DNA of 64,000 nt from Streptomyces blattellae (GTDB taxonomy: Bacteria > Actinomycetota > Actinomycetes > Streptomycetales > Streptomycetaceae). Position numbers and translations under genes: made by a program. The stretch is taken from the NCBI RefSeq assembly GCF_009709555.1, contig NZ_WJBG01000140.1, forward strand, positions 1 through 64,000, in the 5' to 3' direction. Below the pieces are notes generated by a model. The model made no database searches and was not told the DNA's origin. It worked only from the letters and a program-made list of their open reading frames with translations. Below, in pieces: positions 8,049 to 17,562 of the stretch (within the stretch, counting starts at the first letter, position 1; each line of letters starts with the position of its first letter).

Positions 8049-8241
8049 CCGGCCTCAGCGGATGCCCAGCGGGCGGCGGATGTCCTCCGCGTGCACGATC
8101 GTCTCGCCGGGCATCGCGCGGACGGGGCAGTTCCGGTTCTGTGCTGCTGGGGAGTCTCCGGTCAGGGGCCAGGTCCGCGTCGCACCGGACGGGTAGCGGG
8201 TGGGCGGCGTCCCGAGCGGACGTCTTGGCGCAGGCGCACGT

Positions 8242-9222
8242 TCACGGCGCACGGCTGGGAGCCGCACCGATCCAGCGGTGATACGCGTCCACGTCGACGT
8301 TGCCGCCGCACACGATGGTGACGACGTGCCGGCCGGCGAAGCGGTCGCGGTCTTCGAGGATCGCCGCGATGCCGAGCGCGGCCGACGGTTCGACGACGAG
8401 GCCGGCGTGGTCGAGGAGCATCCGCATACCGGCGACGATCGACGCCTCCTGGACGAGGACGGCGTCGTCGGCGACCAGGAGCAAGTCGTCCAGGACGGCC
8501 GGGATGGGACACCGGCCGGCGACCCCGTCGGCGATGGTGTCGGTCGAGTCGGTGGTGACCACGCGCCGTTGGCGCCACGACCGGGTCATCGCCGGTGCGC
8601 CCAGCGGCTGGACGCATATCACCTCGACGTCGGGCGCCGACGCCTTCAGCACATGCCCCACACCGGTGGCCAGCGCCCCGCCGCCCAGAGCGATCAGCAC
8701 GGCGTCGCACGACGGCACCGTGTCCACCAGTTCCAGGCCGATGGTCGCCGCGCCCTCGCAGGTCTCGATGTCCAGGCTGTCCTCGACCAGCCGGATGCCC
8801 TCGTACCGCGCGATGGCCGCCGCCCGCTCGCGAGCCGTCTCGTGGTCGCCGTCCACCAGTTCCAGCCTGGCACCCAACGCGCGGATGCGATCAAGCTTGG
8901 CCACGGTCGCGAAGCGGGATGCGACGACGGTCACGTCGAGTCCCCGGCCGCGACCGGACCACGCCAGGGCCTGGCCGAGGTTGCCCGCGCTGGCGCACAC
9001 CACGGACCGCGAGCCGTCGTCGGCTAGCATGCTCGCAACCACCTCGGTGCCACGGGCCTTGAAGCTGCGGACCGGGTTCGCCGTTTCGAGCTTGATGCTC
9101 ACGGTGCATCCGAGGCGGGGCACGAGTGGCTCGCAGGGGTACAGCGGAGTGTCGAGAAAGACCGGGTCGATCACCCGCCGGGCCGCCCGGATCCGAGCGG
9201 TGTCGAGGCGTGTCTCCTGCAT
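8242..9222 (-). CDS. threonine dehydratase-like PLP enzyme (fold type II)
   Basis: A 326-aa protein of the tryptophan-synthase-beta / threonine-ammonia-lyase family. The PLP lysine is Lys55 in VRSFKARGTE. The phosphate and substrate loops are SAGNLGQAL and ALGGGALATGVGH, and a C-terminal IVCGGNVD is typical of the catabolic threonine dehydratase branch. There is no ACT domain, so no classical feedback site. It would deaminate threonine/serine or a hydroxy-amino acid, or racemise; the exact substrate is not readable. Start is ATG 9222; an upstream extension of the frame to 9402 is antisense to a VOC remnant. Confidence 0.85.
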   Translation of the reverse strand: MQETRLDTARIRAARRVIDPVFLDTPLYPCEPLVPRLGCTVSIKLETANPVRSFKARGTEVVASMLADDGSRSVVCASAGNLGQALAWSGRGRGLDVTVVASRFATVAKLDRIRALGARLELVDGDHETARERAAAIARYEGIRLVEDSLDIETCEGAATIGLELVDTVPSCDAVLIALGGGALATGVGHVLKASAPDVEVICVQPLGAPAMTRSWRQRRVVTTDSTDTIADGVAGRCPIPAVLDDLLLVADDAVLVQEASIVAGMRMLLDHAGLVVEPSAALGIAAILEDRDRFAGRHVVTIVCGGNVDVDAYHRWIGAAPSRAP

Positions 9223-9259
9223 GACACGGCAGCCTAGCGCCGCCGGCGCTGTTCCCTTC

Positions 9260-9406
9260 GTGAAGGTACTGCGCGACCGCGGTGTGGCCTTCGACCAGCC
9301 CGACCCACAGGAATACACGTTCGGTGTCCGTATAGAGGCGGTGGATCCGGACGGCAACCGAAGCTCGCCGCGCCGGCGCAACCAGCCAGGCAGCAGCGAC
9401 AACTGA
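9260..9406 (+). pseudogene. VOC/glyoxalase-family C-terminal remnant
   Basis: A 48-codon frame ending at 9406 whose product (KVLRDRGVAFDQPDPQEYTFGVRIEAVDPDGNR) resembles the last third of a VOC/glyoxalase-type domain, including the usual VDPDGN strand. The N-terminal two thirds are absent: the upstream sequence is the start of the PLP enzyme on the other strand. It is probably debris left by a rearrangement. Confidence 0.55.
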
Positions 9407-9691
9407 CCGCCCGTAGGCCCCGTGCGGTCGGCGCCGTCGGCTTCTGTCTCCTACGGCGGCGCCGGAGCGCGCGCGTGCATATACCTGCCGGTTTGATGCG
9501 CGGGCGCTCGCCCCATACGGGGAATTGAGCCCCGGCCGTCTGTTCGCGGCACCCGGCACCCGATGCACTGGGGCATCAACCGATCAGCCACATCTGTAAT
9601 TCCAGCCCAGCGAACCCACGATCACCTCAGGTCACCCCGAACAGCCCCGGACGGGCAGTGCAGTACATCGGCGCACTACTAGGAGGCTTTG

Positions 9692-10384
9692 ATGGCGCTC
9701 ACGCAGTGGACGAGGTCAATGGAGTGGCTGGCCGCGTCGTCGGAGGATCCCCGCGCCTGCAAGGAGGAGTGGCAGAACGGCAGCACCGGGGTCACACTGC
9801 TCGCCGCCGGACGGTTCTGGGACGTGCTGGTCGTGCCGGAAGAGCTCGGCCTGCGCGTCGCCGAGCTCCTGGAAGACCTGCCCCTGCTCAATCCCGGCCC
9901 CTGCCTGCTGGATACCCGACGCCGTCATGTGGGCTTCCTCCTGCCCCCGGAGCCGCATGCCGTATGGATCGGCACCGGACTGCGCCTTCTCGGCAGGGGA
10001 ACCTGGATCGCCGCTCCCGCGCCGCACTGCCGCTGGGGCGCGCTGCGCTGGATCCTCCCGCCGGACGGCACCGGGACGCTGACCATGCCCGAAGTCCTGG
10101 AAGTGGCCCTGCAGCGGTGCGCGAGCGAGCTGTCCCGCCTCCAAGGTCTCCCGGCCCTTCCCGGATCCGCCGCCCACGGCCGAACGACGACGTCAGACGC
10201 CCCGTGGCTCGATGGCCCGCCCGTGTCCGTCTGCGGCCCGGCCGACTCCGGGACGTTCACATCCGCACAGCGGGGAGTCGTGAGGAGGCTCAACGGCGAG
10301 CAGAGTCCGGCGACCGCGCCCCGCCGACGCCTCACGCGACGCCCGGAGCGTCCAGTTGTGCCTGCGTGGAGCGAAGGGCAATGA
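9692..10384 (+). CDS. conserved streptomycete protein of unknown function
   Basis: A 230-aa protein starting MALTQWTRSMEWLAASSEDPRAC. It follows a perfect AGGAGG at 9681-9686, which selects ATG 9692 over the TTG just before it. The first 150 residues look like a folded domain (GRFWDVLVVPEELGLRVAELL, HVGFLLPPEP, WIAAPAPH, RWILPPDGTGTL). The last 80 are proline/arginine-rich and probably disordered. Similar proteins with the WTRSMEWLA start are common in Streptomyces as hypotheticals. No membrane segment or known catalytic motif is visible. Confidence 0.75.
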   Translation: MALTQWTRSMEWLAASSEDPRACKEEWQNGSTGVTLLAAGRFWDVLVVPEELGLRVAELLEDLPLLNPGPCLLDTRRRHVGFLLPPEPHAVWIGTGLRLLGRGTWIAAPAPHCRWGALRWILPPDGTGTLTMPEVLEVALQRCASELSRLQGLPALPGSAAHGRTTTSDAPWLDGPPVSVCGPADSGTFTSAQRGVVRRLNGEQSPATAPRRRLTRRPERPVVPAWSEGQ

Positions 10385-11163
10385 CTGGCAGGCCACGTCA
10401 TGGCCCAGATGCGCGCGCACCGCACTGTGCTCATCGGCTCGCCCCGGCCCCGGCTATGGCCCGGACACCACCCTCGACCGGGCTCCCCGGGCGTGCCCGG
10501 CGAAAAGGCACCGAGGCTCGCACGCCGCCGAGGTGTACGCGCAGGCGGGCCCGAGGAGGTGCTGCCCTTCCTGGGCGGACGGCGCGGACGCCGCGGACGG
10601 CGCGGATTGACGGGCGGCGGTGCCCGATGGCGTCCCGCCGGGTGGTGTAGTCGATCAAGCTGGCGGAATCCCCAGGTCGCGGCCCGAATCGCCCTCACCG
10701 GAGGCCCTGTTGAGGCTCGCCGGGCAGGGACCAGTGGTGATCGCACGACGGCTGGCAGCGGCACGTACCGGACGGCTCCAGAGCGGAAGCGACGGACCGT
10801 GATCGGCCACACCACGACCGGGGACACTACCCGGTGCCCGCCTGCCCCACGAGGGCGACGTCCATGGCGTCCCCGGCAGAAACCCCGCCCTCGGGCAGGC
10901 CGTCGGCCTCACCGACCTCGGCGGTGACCGCCGGGCCGAACTCGTCGTGTGACCGCCGGGCCGAACTCGTCGGGTGACCGCCGGGCCGAACTCGTCGGGT
11001 GGGCGCCGGGTGACGACGCCGACCCGGCTCGGCGTGGCTGCTGCCCGGCTCCGCCGCCGGCCCCTCCCCCGGGGCGTCACAGCCTGCACGGCGGTTCCTT
11101 CGGCGACCCGGGCTGGGGGATCGCCCGCCGGCACGGGCGCCTCGCGGGAGTGTCCCGCCCGCG
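10385..11163. other. gene-free 780-base stretch with tandem repeats
   Basis: No convincing gene on either strand. Open frames here are long only because of high GC, have poor amino-acid composition and lack ribosome sites. It contains the 25-bp repeat at 10924-10998. Near its right edge, GCGGGA...TCCCGC (about 11143-11157) could be a weak terminator for lpd. Confidence 0.55.
10924..10998. repeat. 25-bp unit in three tandem copies
   Basis: GTGACCGCCGGGCCGAACTCGTCG followed by T or G starts at 10924, 10949 and 10974 with exact 25-base spacing and a single varying base. The third copy is followed by a degenerate piece (GTGGGCGCCGGGTGACG). It lies in non-coding sequence downstream of lpd. Confidence 0.95.
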
Positions 11164-12564
<1,401 letters not shown>

Positions 12565-12779
12565 GCCGGCCAGCCTAGGCCGTTTTCGTTCGGATCATCT
12601 GTGCCGTTTCAGCTGATCTGCCACGCCACTGCCGTCCTGGGGGACCGTCACGGCTGGGCGTCTCGACGCCGCCCGAGCTCCATGAGCACACCGCCGTTGG
12701 GCCAACCAGGTGAGCATGGCCGAGGCCGCCCGCTCAGGGACGCCGCCTCGCGGGACGGCCCGAGCAAAAGGCCGTACGG

Positions 12780-13784
12780 TCACACCCGTACCGCCGATCC
12801 CCGCTCGCTCATCCGCGGCGCGCACAGGATCCGCTTCCTGCGTACCCGCTTCCCCTCGATCGCCGCGACCGTCAAGCGCGCCGCCTCCACGGCGATCTCG
12901 GCCAGGCCCCAGTCCACCGTGGTCAGCGGCGGTGTGAGCACCCGCGACACCGGGTGGTCGTCGAAGCCGACCACGGACACGTCCCGGCCCACTTCCAGGG
13001 ATGCCTCGGCCGCCGCCCCGTACACGCCGTAGGCCAGTGAGTCGGAGAAGCAGAACACCGCGGTCGCGGACCAGTCGCCGTCCAGGACGCGCCGGGCCAC
13101 CGCCGTCGCCTCGCCCAACTCCTGCGGGCACGGCACCAGTTCGACCCACAGCCCCAGCCGGCCGGCCGCCTCGCGGACGTACACGTCGGCGGGCCGGCCG
13201 GGCGTGCTGGGCCGGGTCGGGGTCAGCACGGTCACGCGGCGGTGGCCGAGTCCGTGCAGATACTCCAGTACGGCGTCGATACCGGCCCGGTTGTCGAAGA
13301 TGACCTGCCCGGCGGTGCGGGCCCGGCTCAGCGAGTCCCCGACCGCCACCACCGGCAGCGCGTCGGCGATCGCGGCCCAGCCCTCCTCCGAGGGATTGAC
13401 GGGAGACACGAGCAGTGCGTCGACGCGCTGGTCGCGCAGTTGCTTGGCGAGCGCCAGTTCCCGCTCGGGGTCGCCGCCGGCGTCCAGGATCAGTGCGTAG
13501 TGGTCGCTGGCCAGCAGTTCCCGGCCGATGGCCGCCATCAGCTGCTGCTGCCAGAGGTCCTGGAGGTCGCCGGCGAGCACTCCGACCATGCTGGTGCGAC
13601 CGCTGGCCAGGGCACGGGCGATGGGGTCGGCCTCGTAGCCCAGTTCGGCCGCCGCCTTGCGTACCCGCTCCTCGGTCTCCTTCGAGACCTGCTTGCCGCG
13701 CAGGGCATAGGAGACGGCGGCGGTGGAAAGGCCCGTGGCCTCGGCCACCTCGCGGAGGGTGGTGCGCTTGTTGGGCCTGGCCAT
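12780..13784 (-). CDS. LacI-family transcriptional repressor
   Basis: A 334-aa regulator. The N-terminal LacI helix-turn-helix and hinge (TTLREVAEATGLSTAAVSYAL, then ADPIARALASGRTSMVGVL) precede a periplasmic-binding-protein-like effector domain (residues about 60-330). It is transcribed divergently from the amidohydrolase/dioxygenase pair with 145 bases between starts. That space holds two matching LacI-type sites, so it very likely controls that pair and itself. The effector is unknown; the targets suggest a cyclic amide/carboxylate or a thiol compound rather than a sugar. Confidence 0.92.
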   Translation of the reverse strand: MARPNKRTTLREVAEATGLSTAAVSYALRGKQVSKETEERVRKAAAELGYEADPIARALASGRTSMVGVLAGDLQDLWQQQLMAAIGRELLASDHYALILDAGGDPERELALAKQLRDQRVDALLVSPVNPSEEGWAAIADALPVVAVGDSLSRARTAGQVIFDNRAGIDAVLEYLHGLGHRRVTVLTPTRPSTPGRPADVYVREAAGRLGLWVELVPCPQELGEATAVARRVLDGDWSATAVFCFSDSLAYGVYGAAAEASLEVGRDVSVVGFDDHPVSRVLTPPLTTVDWGLAEIAVEAARLTVAAIEGKRVRRKRILCAPRMSERGSAVRV

Positions 13785-13827
13785 GGCGGGAAGCCTACCG
13801 GGCCCTGTCCGCAGTGTGGGCGCGTGC

Positions 13828-13884
13828 TTGACACGACATCTTGTTAACCGCTTAAGTTAACCGCGTCACTGAAGCGCTTAACAG
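13828..13884 (+). promoter_or_regulatory. promoter with two LacI operators
   Basis: A TTGACA -35 box lies at 13828-13833, with TTAAGT at 13852-13857 as a plausible -10 (18-base spacer). One operator, TTGTTAACCGCTTAAG, is at 13841-13856, between and over these boxes. The other, at 13869-13884, read on the minus strand is CTGTTAAGCGCTTCAG. The shared consensus is TGTTAASCGCTTMAG. Confidence 0.75.
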
Positions 13885-13929
13885 CATCGCCCCCTGCTCC
13901 GTCGACCTGCGCTTCCCGAGGACTTCAAC

Positions 13930-14862
13930 GTGCTCATCGACGTCCATCAGCACATCTGGCCGCCCGCCTTCACCGAGTTGCTGCGCGCCCGTACCACTCC
14001 GCCGTGTCTGGACGGCTGGACCCTGCACCTGGCGGGCGAGCAGCCGTTCGCGGTCGACCCCGCCGATCACGACATCGCCGCGCGCGCCCGCCTCGCCGCC
14101 GCGGACGGCCTCGGCCTGGCCCTGGTCTCGCTCTCCAGCCCGCTGGGCATCGAGTACCTGCCGCCCGCCGAGGCCACCCCGCTGCTGGACGCGTTCCACG
14201 ACGGCGCCCTCGCGCTCCCGGCCCCGTTCGGCGTCTGGGCCTCGCCCTGTCTGTCCGAGCCGGACCCCGAGGCCGTCGAACGCGAGCTGCGCCGCGGCTG
14301 CGTCGGCCTCCAACTCCCGGCCACGGCACTGCTCGACGCCGCGGGCCGGCAGGAGTGCGCTCCGCTGCTGGACGTCCTCACCCTCCTCGGCAAGCCCCTG
14401 TTCATCCACCCCGGAGCGGCCCCGGCCACCCCGGACACGCCCCCTTGGTGGCCGGCGCTGGTCCCCTACCTGCACCAGATGCACGCGTCGTGGTTCGCGT
14501 TCCGCGCCTTCGGCCGCGCTCGCCACCCGCACCTGCGGGTCTGCTTCGCCGCCCTCGCCGGACTGGCGCCCCTGCACGGCGAGCGGCTGGCGGCCCGCGG
14601 CGGCGGGCGCGGCGAGATCGACTTCGACGTCTTCTACGAGACCTCCTCCTACGGCACTCGCGCCGTGGACGCACTCGTCCGCGCCGTCGGGATCGACGTG
14701 ATCGTCAGCGGCAGCGACCGCCCGTACGCGTCCCCCGTCATCCCCGGCGGCGGCACGGACGCCGCCGTCCACGCCCTGCGCACCACCAACCCGGACCGCC
14801 TGCTGCGAGGCCGCACACGAGCCGAGCCGACGGACGAACAGAAAGAAGGGAGCCCCCCGTGA
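13930..14862 (+). CDS. amidohydrolase (metal-dependent TIM-barrel hydrolase)
   Basis: A 310-aa protein of the amidohydrolase-2 family (ACMSD-like). It starts VLIDVHQHIW with the metal-binding HxH at residues 6-8. A later His lies in LFIHPG and the final Asp in VSGSDRPYASP. The second metal/catalytic His is probably in YLHQMHASW. Such enzymes hydrolyse or decarboxylate cyclic and aromatic carboxylates; the substrate is not readable. GTG 13930 follows a GAGG. The stop overlaps the GTG of the cysteine-dioxygenase-like gene (GTGA), so the two are probably made together under the LacI repressor. Confidence 0.85.
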   Translation: MLIDVHQHIWPPAFTELLRARTTPPCLDGWTLHLAGEQPFAVDPADHDIAARARLAAADGLGLALVSLSSPLGIEYLPPAEATPLLDAFHDGALALPAPFGVWASPCLSEPDPEAVERELRRGCVGLQLPATALLDAAGRQECAPLLDVLTLLGKPLFIHPGAAPATPDTPPWWPALVPYLHQMHASWFAFRAFGRARHPHLRVCFAALAGLAPLHGERLAARGGGRGEIDFDVFYETSSYGTRAVDALVRAVGIDVIVSGSDRPYASPVIPGGGTDAAVHALRTTNPDRLLRGRTRAEPTDEQKEGSPP

Positions 14863-15359
14863 CCTACGAGTCCTTGCCGGACCGCACGCTCGACAAGCAC
14901 GAACTCCGGGCACTCGTCGATGAACTCGCCGCCCGCCCCGAGCTCTGGCGCGAGCAGATCGGTTTCTCGGACGAGCAGCGGCACTACGCCTCCCTGTACC
15001 GGGACGAGTACGTCGACGTATGGCTGCTGTGCTGGACCCGGCAGAACGACACCGGCTGGCACGACCACGACATCTCGTCGGGCGCGGTCCGCGTCGTCCA
15101 GGGCGCGCTCAACGAGTCCAATCCGCGCATCGGCGGCAGCCACCTGTCCAGCACGATCGGCGCCGGCGGAGCGTTCTGCTTCGGACCCGAGCACATTCAC
15201 CGCCTCACCGGCGCCACCGACGACACGGTCTCGATCCACGCCTACTCGCCCCCGTTGTGGCGCCTGGGCCAGTACGTCATCACCGAGGACGGCCTGATGC
15301 GCCGCATCTCCGTCTCCTACGCGGAAGAACTACGGCCCCTGGACAACCCGGCGGCCTGA
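14859..15359 (+). CDS. cysteine dioxygenase-type thiol dioxygenase (cupin)
   Basis: A 166-aa cupin. The first cupin motif is TGWHDHDISSGA (His68, His70) and the second contains FGPEHIHRL with the third ligand His (114). This 3-His iron site and the length fit bacterial cysteine dioxygenase type I relatives. It would oxidise a thiol (cysteine, 3-mercaptopropionate or similar) to a sulfinate with O2. Overlapping the amidohydrolase by four bases implies a shared pathway in which the hydrolase may release the thiol substrate; that is inference. It converges on an aldo-keto reductase 78 bases away. Confidence 0.87.
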   Translation: MTYESLPDRTLDKHELRALVDELAARPELWREQIGFSDEQRHYASLYRDEYVDVWLLCWTRQNDTGWHDHDISSGAVRVVQGALNESNPRIGGSHLSSTIGAGGAFCFGPEHIHRLTGATDDTVSIHAYSPPLWRLGQYVITEDGLMRRISVSYAEELRPLDNPAA

Positions 15360-15436
15360 ACCCGCGCGCCTGGGCGCTCGCCCGACAGGCAGTCGTCCCC
15401 GGCACGCCCGTCGGGAGGCAGGGCGGCTTCGGACGG

Positions 15437-16459
15437 TCAGCGGCGGCGCCGCAGTGACGGGTCGAGCAGCGCGGGCGGAGTGTCGTGCTTCTCGTGCGGG
15501 GCGAGGTCGGTGCCGGGGGCGACGATGGAGTCGATCGCGTCGAGAACGTCGGCGCGGAGCACGGTGTCCGCGGCGGCGAGTTGTGCGTGCAGGTGGTCCG
15601 GTGTGCGGGGGCCGACGAGGGCGCTCGTGACGGCGGGATGCGCGGTCACGAATCCGAGGGCGAGCTGGATCATGGTCAGCCCCGCCTCGTCGGCGACCTT
15701 GGCCAGCTGCTCCACGGCCTCCAGCCTGGCCCGGTTGGAGGGGAGGGAAAGGTCGAAGCGGTCCGGCATGAACGTGGAGCGGCTGGTGGTGACGTCCCGC
15801 CCCTCCCGGATCGCGCCCGACAGCCAGCCCGAGGCCAGCGGGCTCCACACCAGCACGCCGAGCCCGTACTGCTCGGTCACGGGCAGCACATGGGTCTCGA
15901 TGCCGCGTTGGAGGATCGAGTAGCTGGGCTGTTCGGTGACGTAGCGGCTCAGGTGACACTCGCGGGCGGCCCACTGGGCTTGCACGATGCGGTGGGCGGG
16001 GAACGTCGAGGAGCCGAAGTAGCGGATCTTTCCCGCGCGTTGCAGGTCGGTCAGTGCCGACAGGGTCTCCTCGTCGCTGGTGTGGGGGTCCCATCGGTGG
16101 ATCTGGTAGAGGTCGACGTGGTCCACGCCCAGGCGGCGCAGGCTGTTGTCCAGGGCGGTCACCAGCCAACGGCGCGAACTGCCCCGGTGGTTGCGTTCGT
16201 CGCTCATCGGCATGGTCGCCTTGGTGGCCAGCACGATGTCGTCGCGGCGGCCGGCGATGGCCTTGCCGACCAGCTCTTCCGACTCCCCCGCGCTGTACAT
16301 GTCCGCGGTGTCGATGACGTTGATGCCGCCCTCCAGAGCGGCATCGACGATGGCGGTGACCTCGTCCTCGGTGGTGCGTCCGATCCTGCCGAAGTTCATC
16401 GCGCCGAGCGCGAGGGAGCTGACCTGCACACCGGTGCGGCCCAAGGTGCGGTACTGCAT
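15437..16459 (-). CDS. aldo/keto reductase
   Basis: A 340-aa TIM-barrel NADPH oxidoreductase. The catalytic tetrad is visible: Asp and Tyr in VIDTADMYSAGESEE, Lys in VLATKATMP, and His in YQIHRWDPH. The N-terminal MQYRTLGRTGVQVSSLALGAMNFG and the Arg/Ser-rich cofactor end (ALVGPRTPDHLHAQL) are typical of the YajO/Tas-like branch. It probably reduces aldehydes or ketones. It is divergent from a TetR regulator, with two operator-like dyads covering the region just upstream of its ATG. Confidence 0.93.
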   Translation of the reverse strand: MQYRTLGRTGVQVSSLALGAMNFGRIGRTTEDEVTAIVDAALEGGINVIDTADMYSAGESEELVGKAIAGRRDDIVLATKATMPMSDERNHRGSSRRWLVTALDNSLRRLGVDHVDLYQIHRWDPHTSDEETLSALTDLQRAGKIRYFGSSTFPAHRIVQAQWAARECHLSRYVTEQPSYSILQRGIETHVLPVTEQYGLGVLVWSPLASGWLSGAIREGRDVTTSRSTFMPDRFDLSLPSNRARLEAVEQLAKVADEAGLTMIQLALGFVTAHPAVTSALVGPRTPDHLHAQLAAADTVLRADVLDAIDSIVAPGTDLAPHEKHDTPPALLDPSLRRRR

Positions 16460-16493
16460 GACCGTATGCCTCCATGGCGGATATCATCAACAA

Positions 16494-16543
16494 ACGGAAC
16501 GCTGCTCCGTTAACGGGAACAACGATACGGAGCACTGTTCCGT
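16494..16543. promoter_or_regulatory. paired TetR-type operators
   Basis: Two 17-bp dyads with identical arms ACGGA-N7-TCCGT lie at 16494-16510 and 16527-16543, with centres 33 bases apart, about three helical turns. The second equals the reverse complement of the first except at three centre bases. They sit between the divergent aldo-keto reductase and TetR genes, the expected position for autoregulated control of both. Confidence 0.8.
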
Positions 16544-16580
16544 TTAGCAACACGGCGAGCGACCCAGCGGAGGAAGTGGC

Positions 16581-17174
16581 GTGGGGAACGACAACGACGA
16601 GGGCGCGGCACGCCCGGCCCGGCCGAAACGGGCGGACGCCCGGCGCAACAAGGAGACGCTGCTCGACGCGGCCGCCGCGGTCTTCGTCACGGCGGGCGTG
16701 GAAGCGCCGGTACGCGACATCGCGGCCAGGGCCGGCGTCGGGATGGGCACGATCTACCGCCACTTCCCCACCCGGGCGGACCTCATCATCGCCGTCTACC
16801 GGCATCAGGTCGACGCCTGTGCCGAGGCCGGCCCGGCCCTCCTCTCGGCCGGCCCGACCCCGCATGCCGCACTCGGCCAGTGGATCGACCTCTTCGTCGG
16901 CTTCCTGGTCACCAAGCACGGACTCGCCGCCGTACTGCAGTCCGACAGCGCCGGCTTCGACACGCTGCACGCCTACTTCCTCGACCGCCTCGTGCCCGTC
17001 TGCACCCAGTTGCTCGAAGCCGCGGCCGCCGCCGGGGAGATCCGCTCCGACGTGGACGCCTACGAATTCATGCGCGGCGTCGGCAACCTCTGCATCGGCG
17101 CGGACAGCGACCCCCGCTACGACGCACGCCGACTGGTCGCACTCCTCGTCGCGGGCCTACGGCAGGCACGCTGA
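16581..17174 (+). CDS. TetR-family transcriptional regulator
   Basis: A 197-aa protein with an N-terminal TetR helix-turn-helix (ETLLDAAAAVFVTAGVEAPVRDIAARAGVGMGTIYRHFPTRADL, residues about 25-70) and an all-helical ligand domain. Start is GTG 16581, preceded by GGAGG. It is divergent from the aldo-keto reductase and very likely represses it through the two dyads at 16494-16543. The inducer is unknown; an aldehyde or quinone that the reductase detoxifies would be a reasonable guess. Confidence 0.92.
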   Translation: MGNDNDEGAARPARPKRADARRNKETLLDAAAAVFVTAGVEAPVRDIAARAGVGMGTIYRHFPTRADLIIAVYRHQVDACAEAGPALLSAGPTPHAALGQWIDLFVGFLVTKHGLAAVLQSDSAGFDTLHAYFLDRLVPVCTQLLEAAAAAGEIRSDVDAYEFMRGVGNLCIGADSDPRYDARRLVALLVAGLRQAR

Positions 17175-17292
17175 CCATCGACCGCAGACGGTGGGGGGTC
17201 GATGACGGGGGGGCGCCGCTACGGCGCGGCACCGAACCGTGCTTGAGTGGGCCCCGGTCATGCCAACCGACGAGCAGGAGGGACCCGTAGTC

Positions 17293-17514
17293 ATGAGCAC
17301 TCGCAGTCCTCATTCGTACGAGTACAAGGTCGTCACGTTCCGGGAATCGCTGATCGGCGACGCGCTGGACAGCGACAAGCTGGAGAAGGTCCTCAACAAG
17401 CATGCCGAGGACGGTTGGGCGCTCAAGGCCATCACATCCGCCGACGTCAAGGGCCGGATAGGTCCCGGCGCGGTGGAGGGGTTGCTGCTGACGCTGGAGC
17501 GGCCGCGCGGCTGA
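17293..17514 (+). CDS. DUF4177-family small protein
   Basis: A 73-aa protein, YEYKVVTFRESLIGDALDSDKLEKVLNKHAEDGWALKAI and so on, matching the DUF4177 pattern (YKVV...LEKxLNxxAxxGWxL). ATG 17293 has a strong AGGAGGG just upstream (about 17276-17282). It is soluble with no signal peptide. The function of the family is not established. It follows the TetR gene by 118 bases and converges on the TPR gene. Confidence 0.85.
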   Translation: MSTRSPHSYEYKVVTFRESLIGDALDSDKLEKVLNKHAEDGWALKAITSADVKGRIGPGAVEGLLLTLERPRG

Positions 17515-17562
17515 CGGGGTGGTGAGGCCCGCGAAGTGGGATCACGCAGCTGTGAGGATGCG

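Noticed and set aside
10620..10802. 60-codon frame in the gene-free stretch before lpd
   Set aside because: No ribosome site and no homologous features visible; the opposite strand is equally open.
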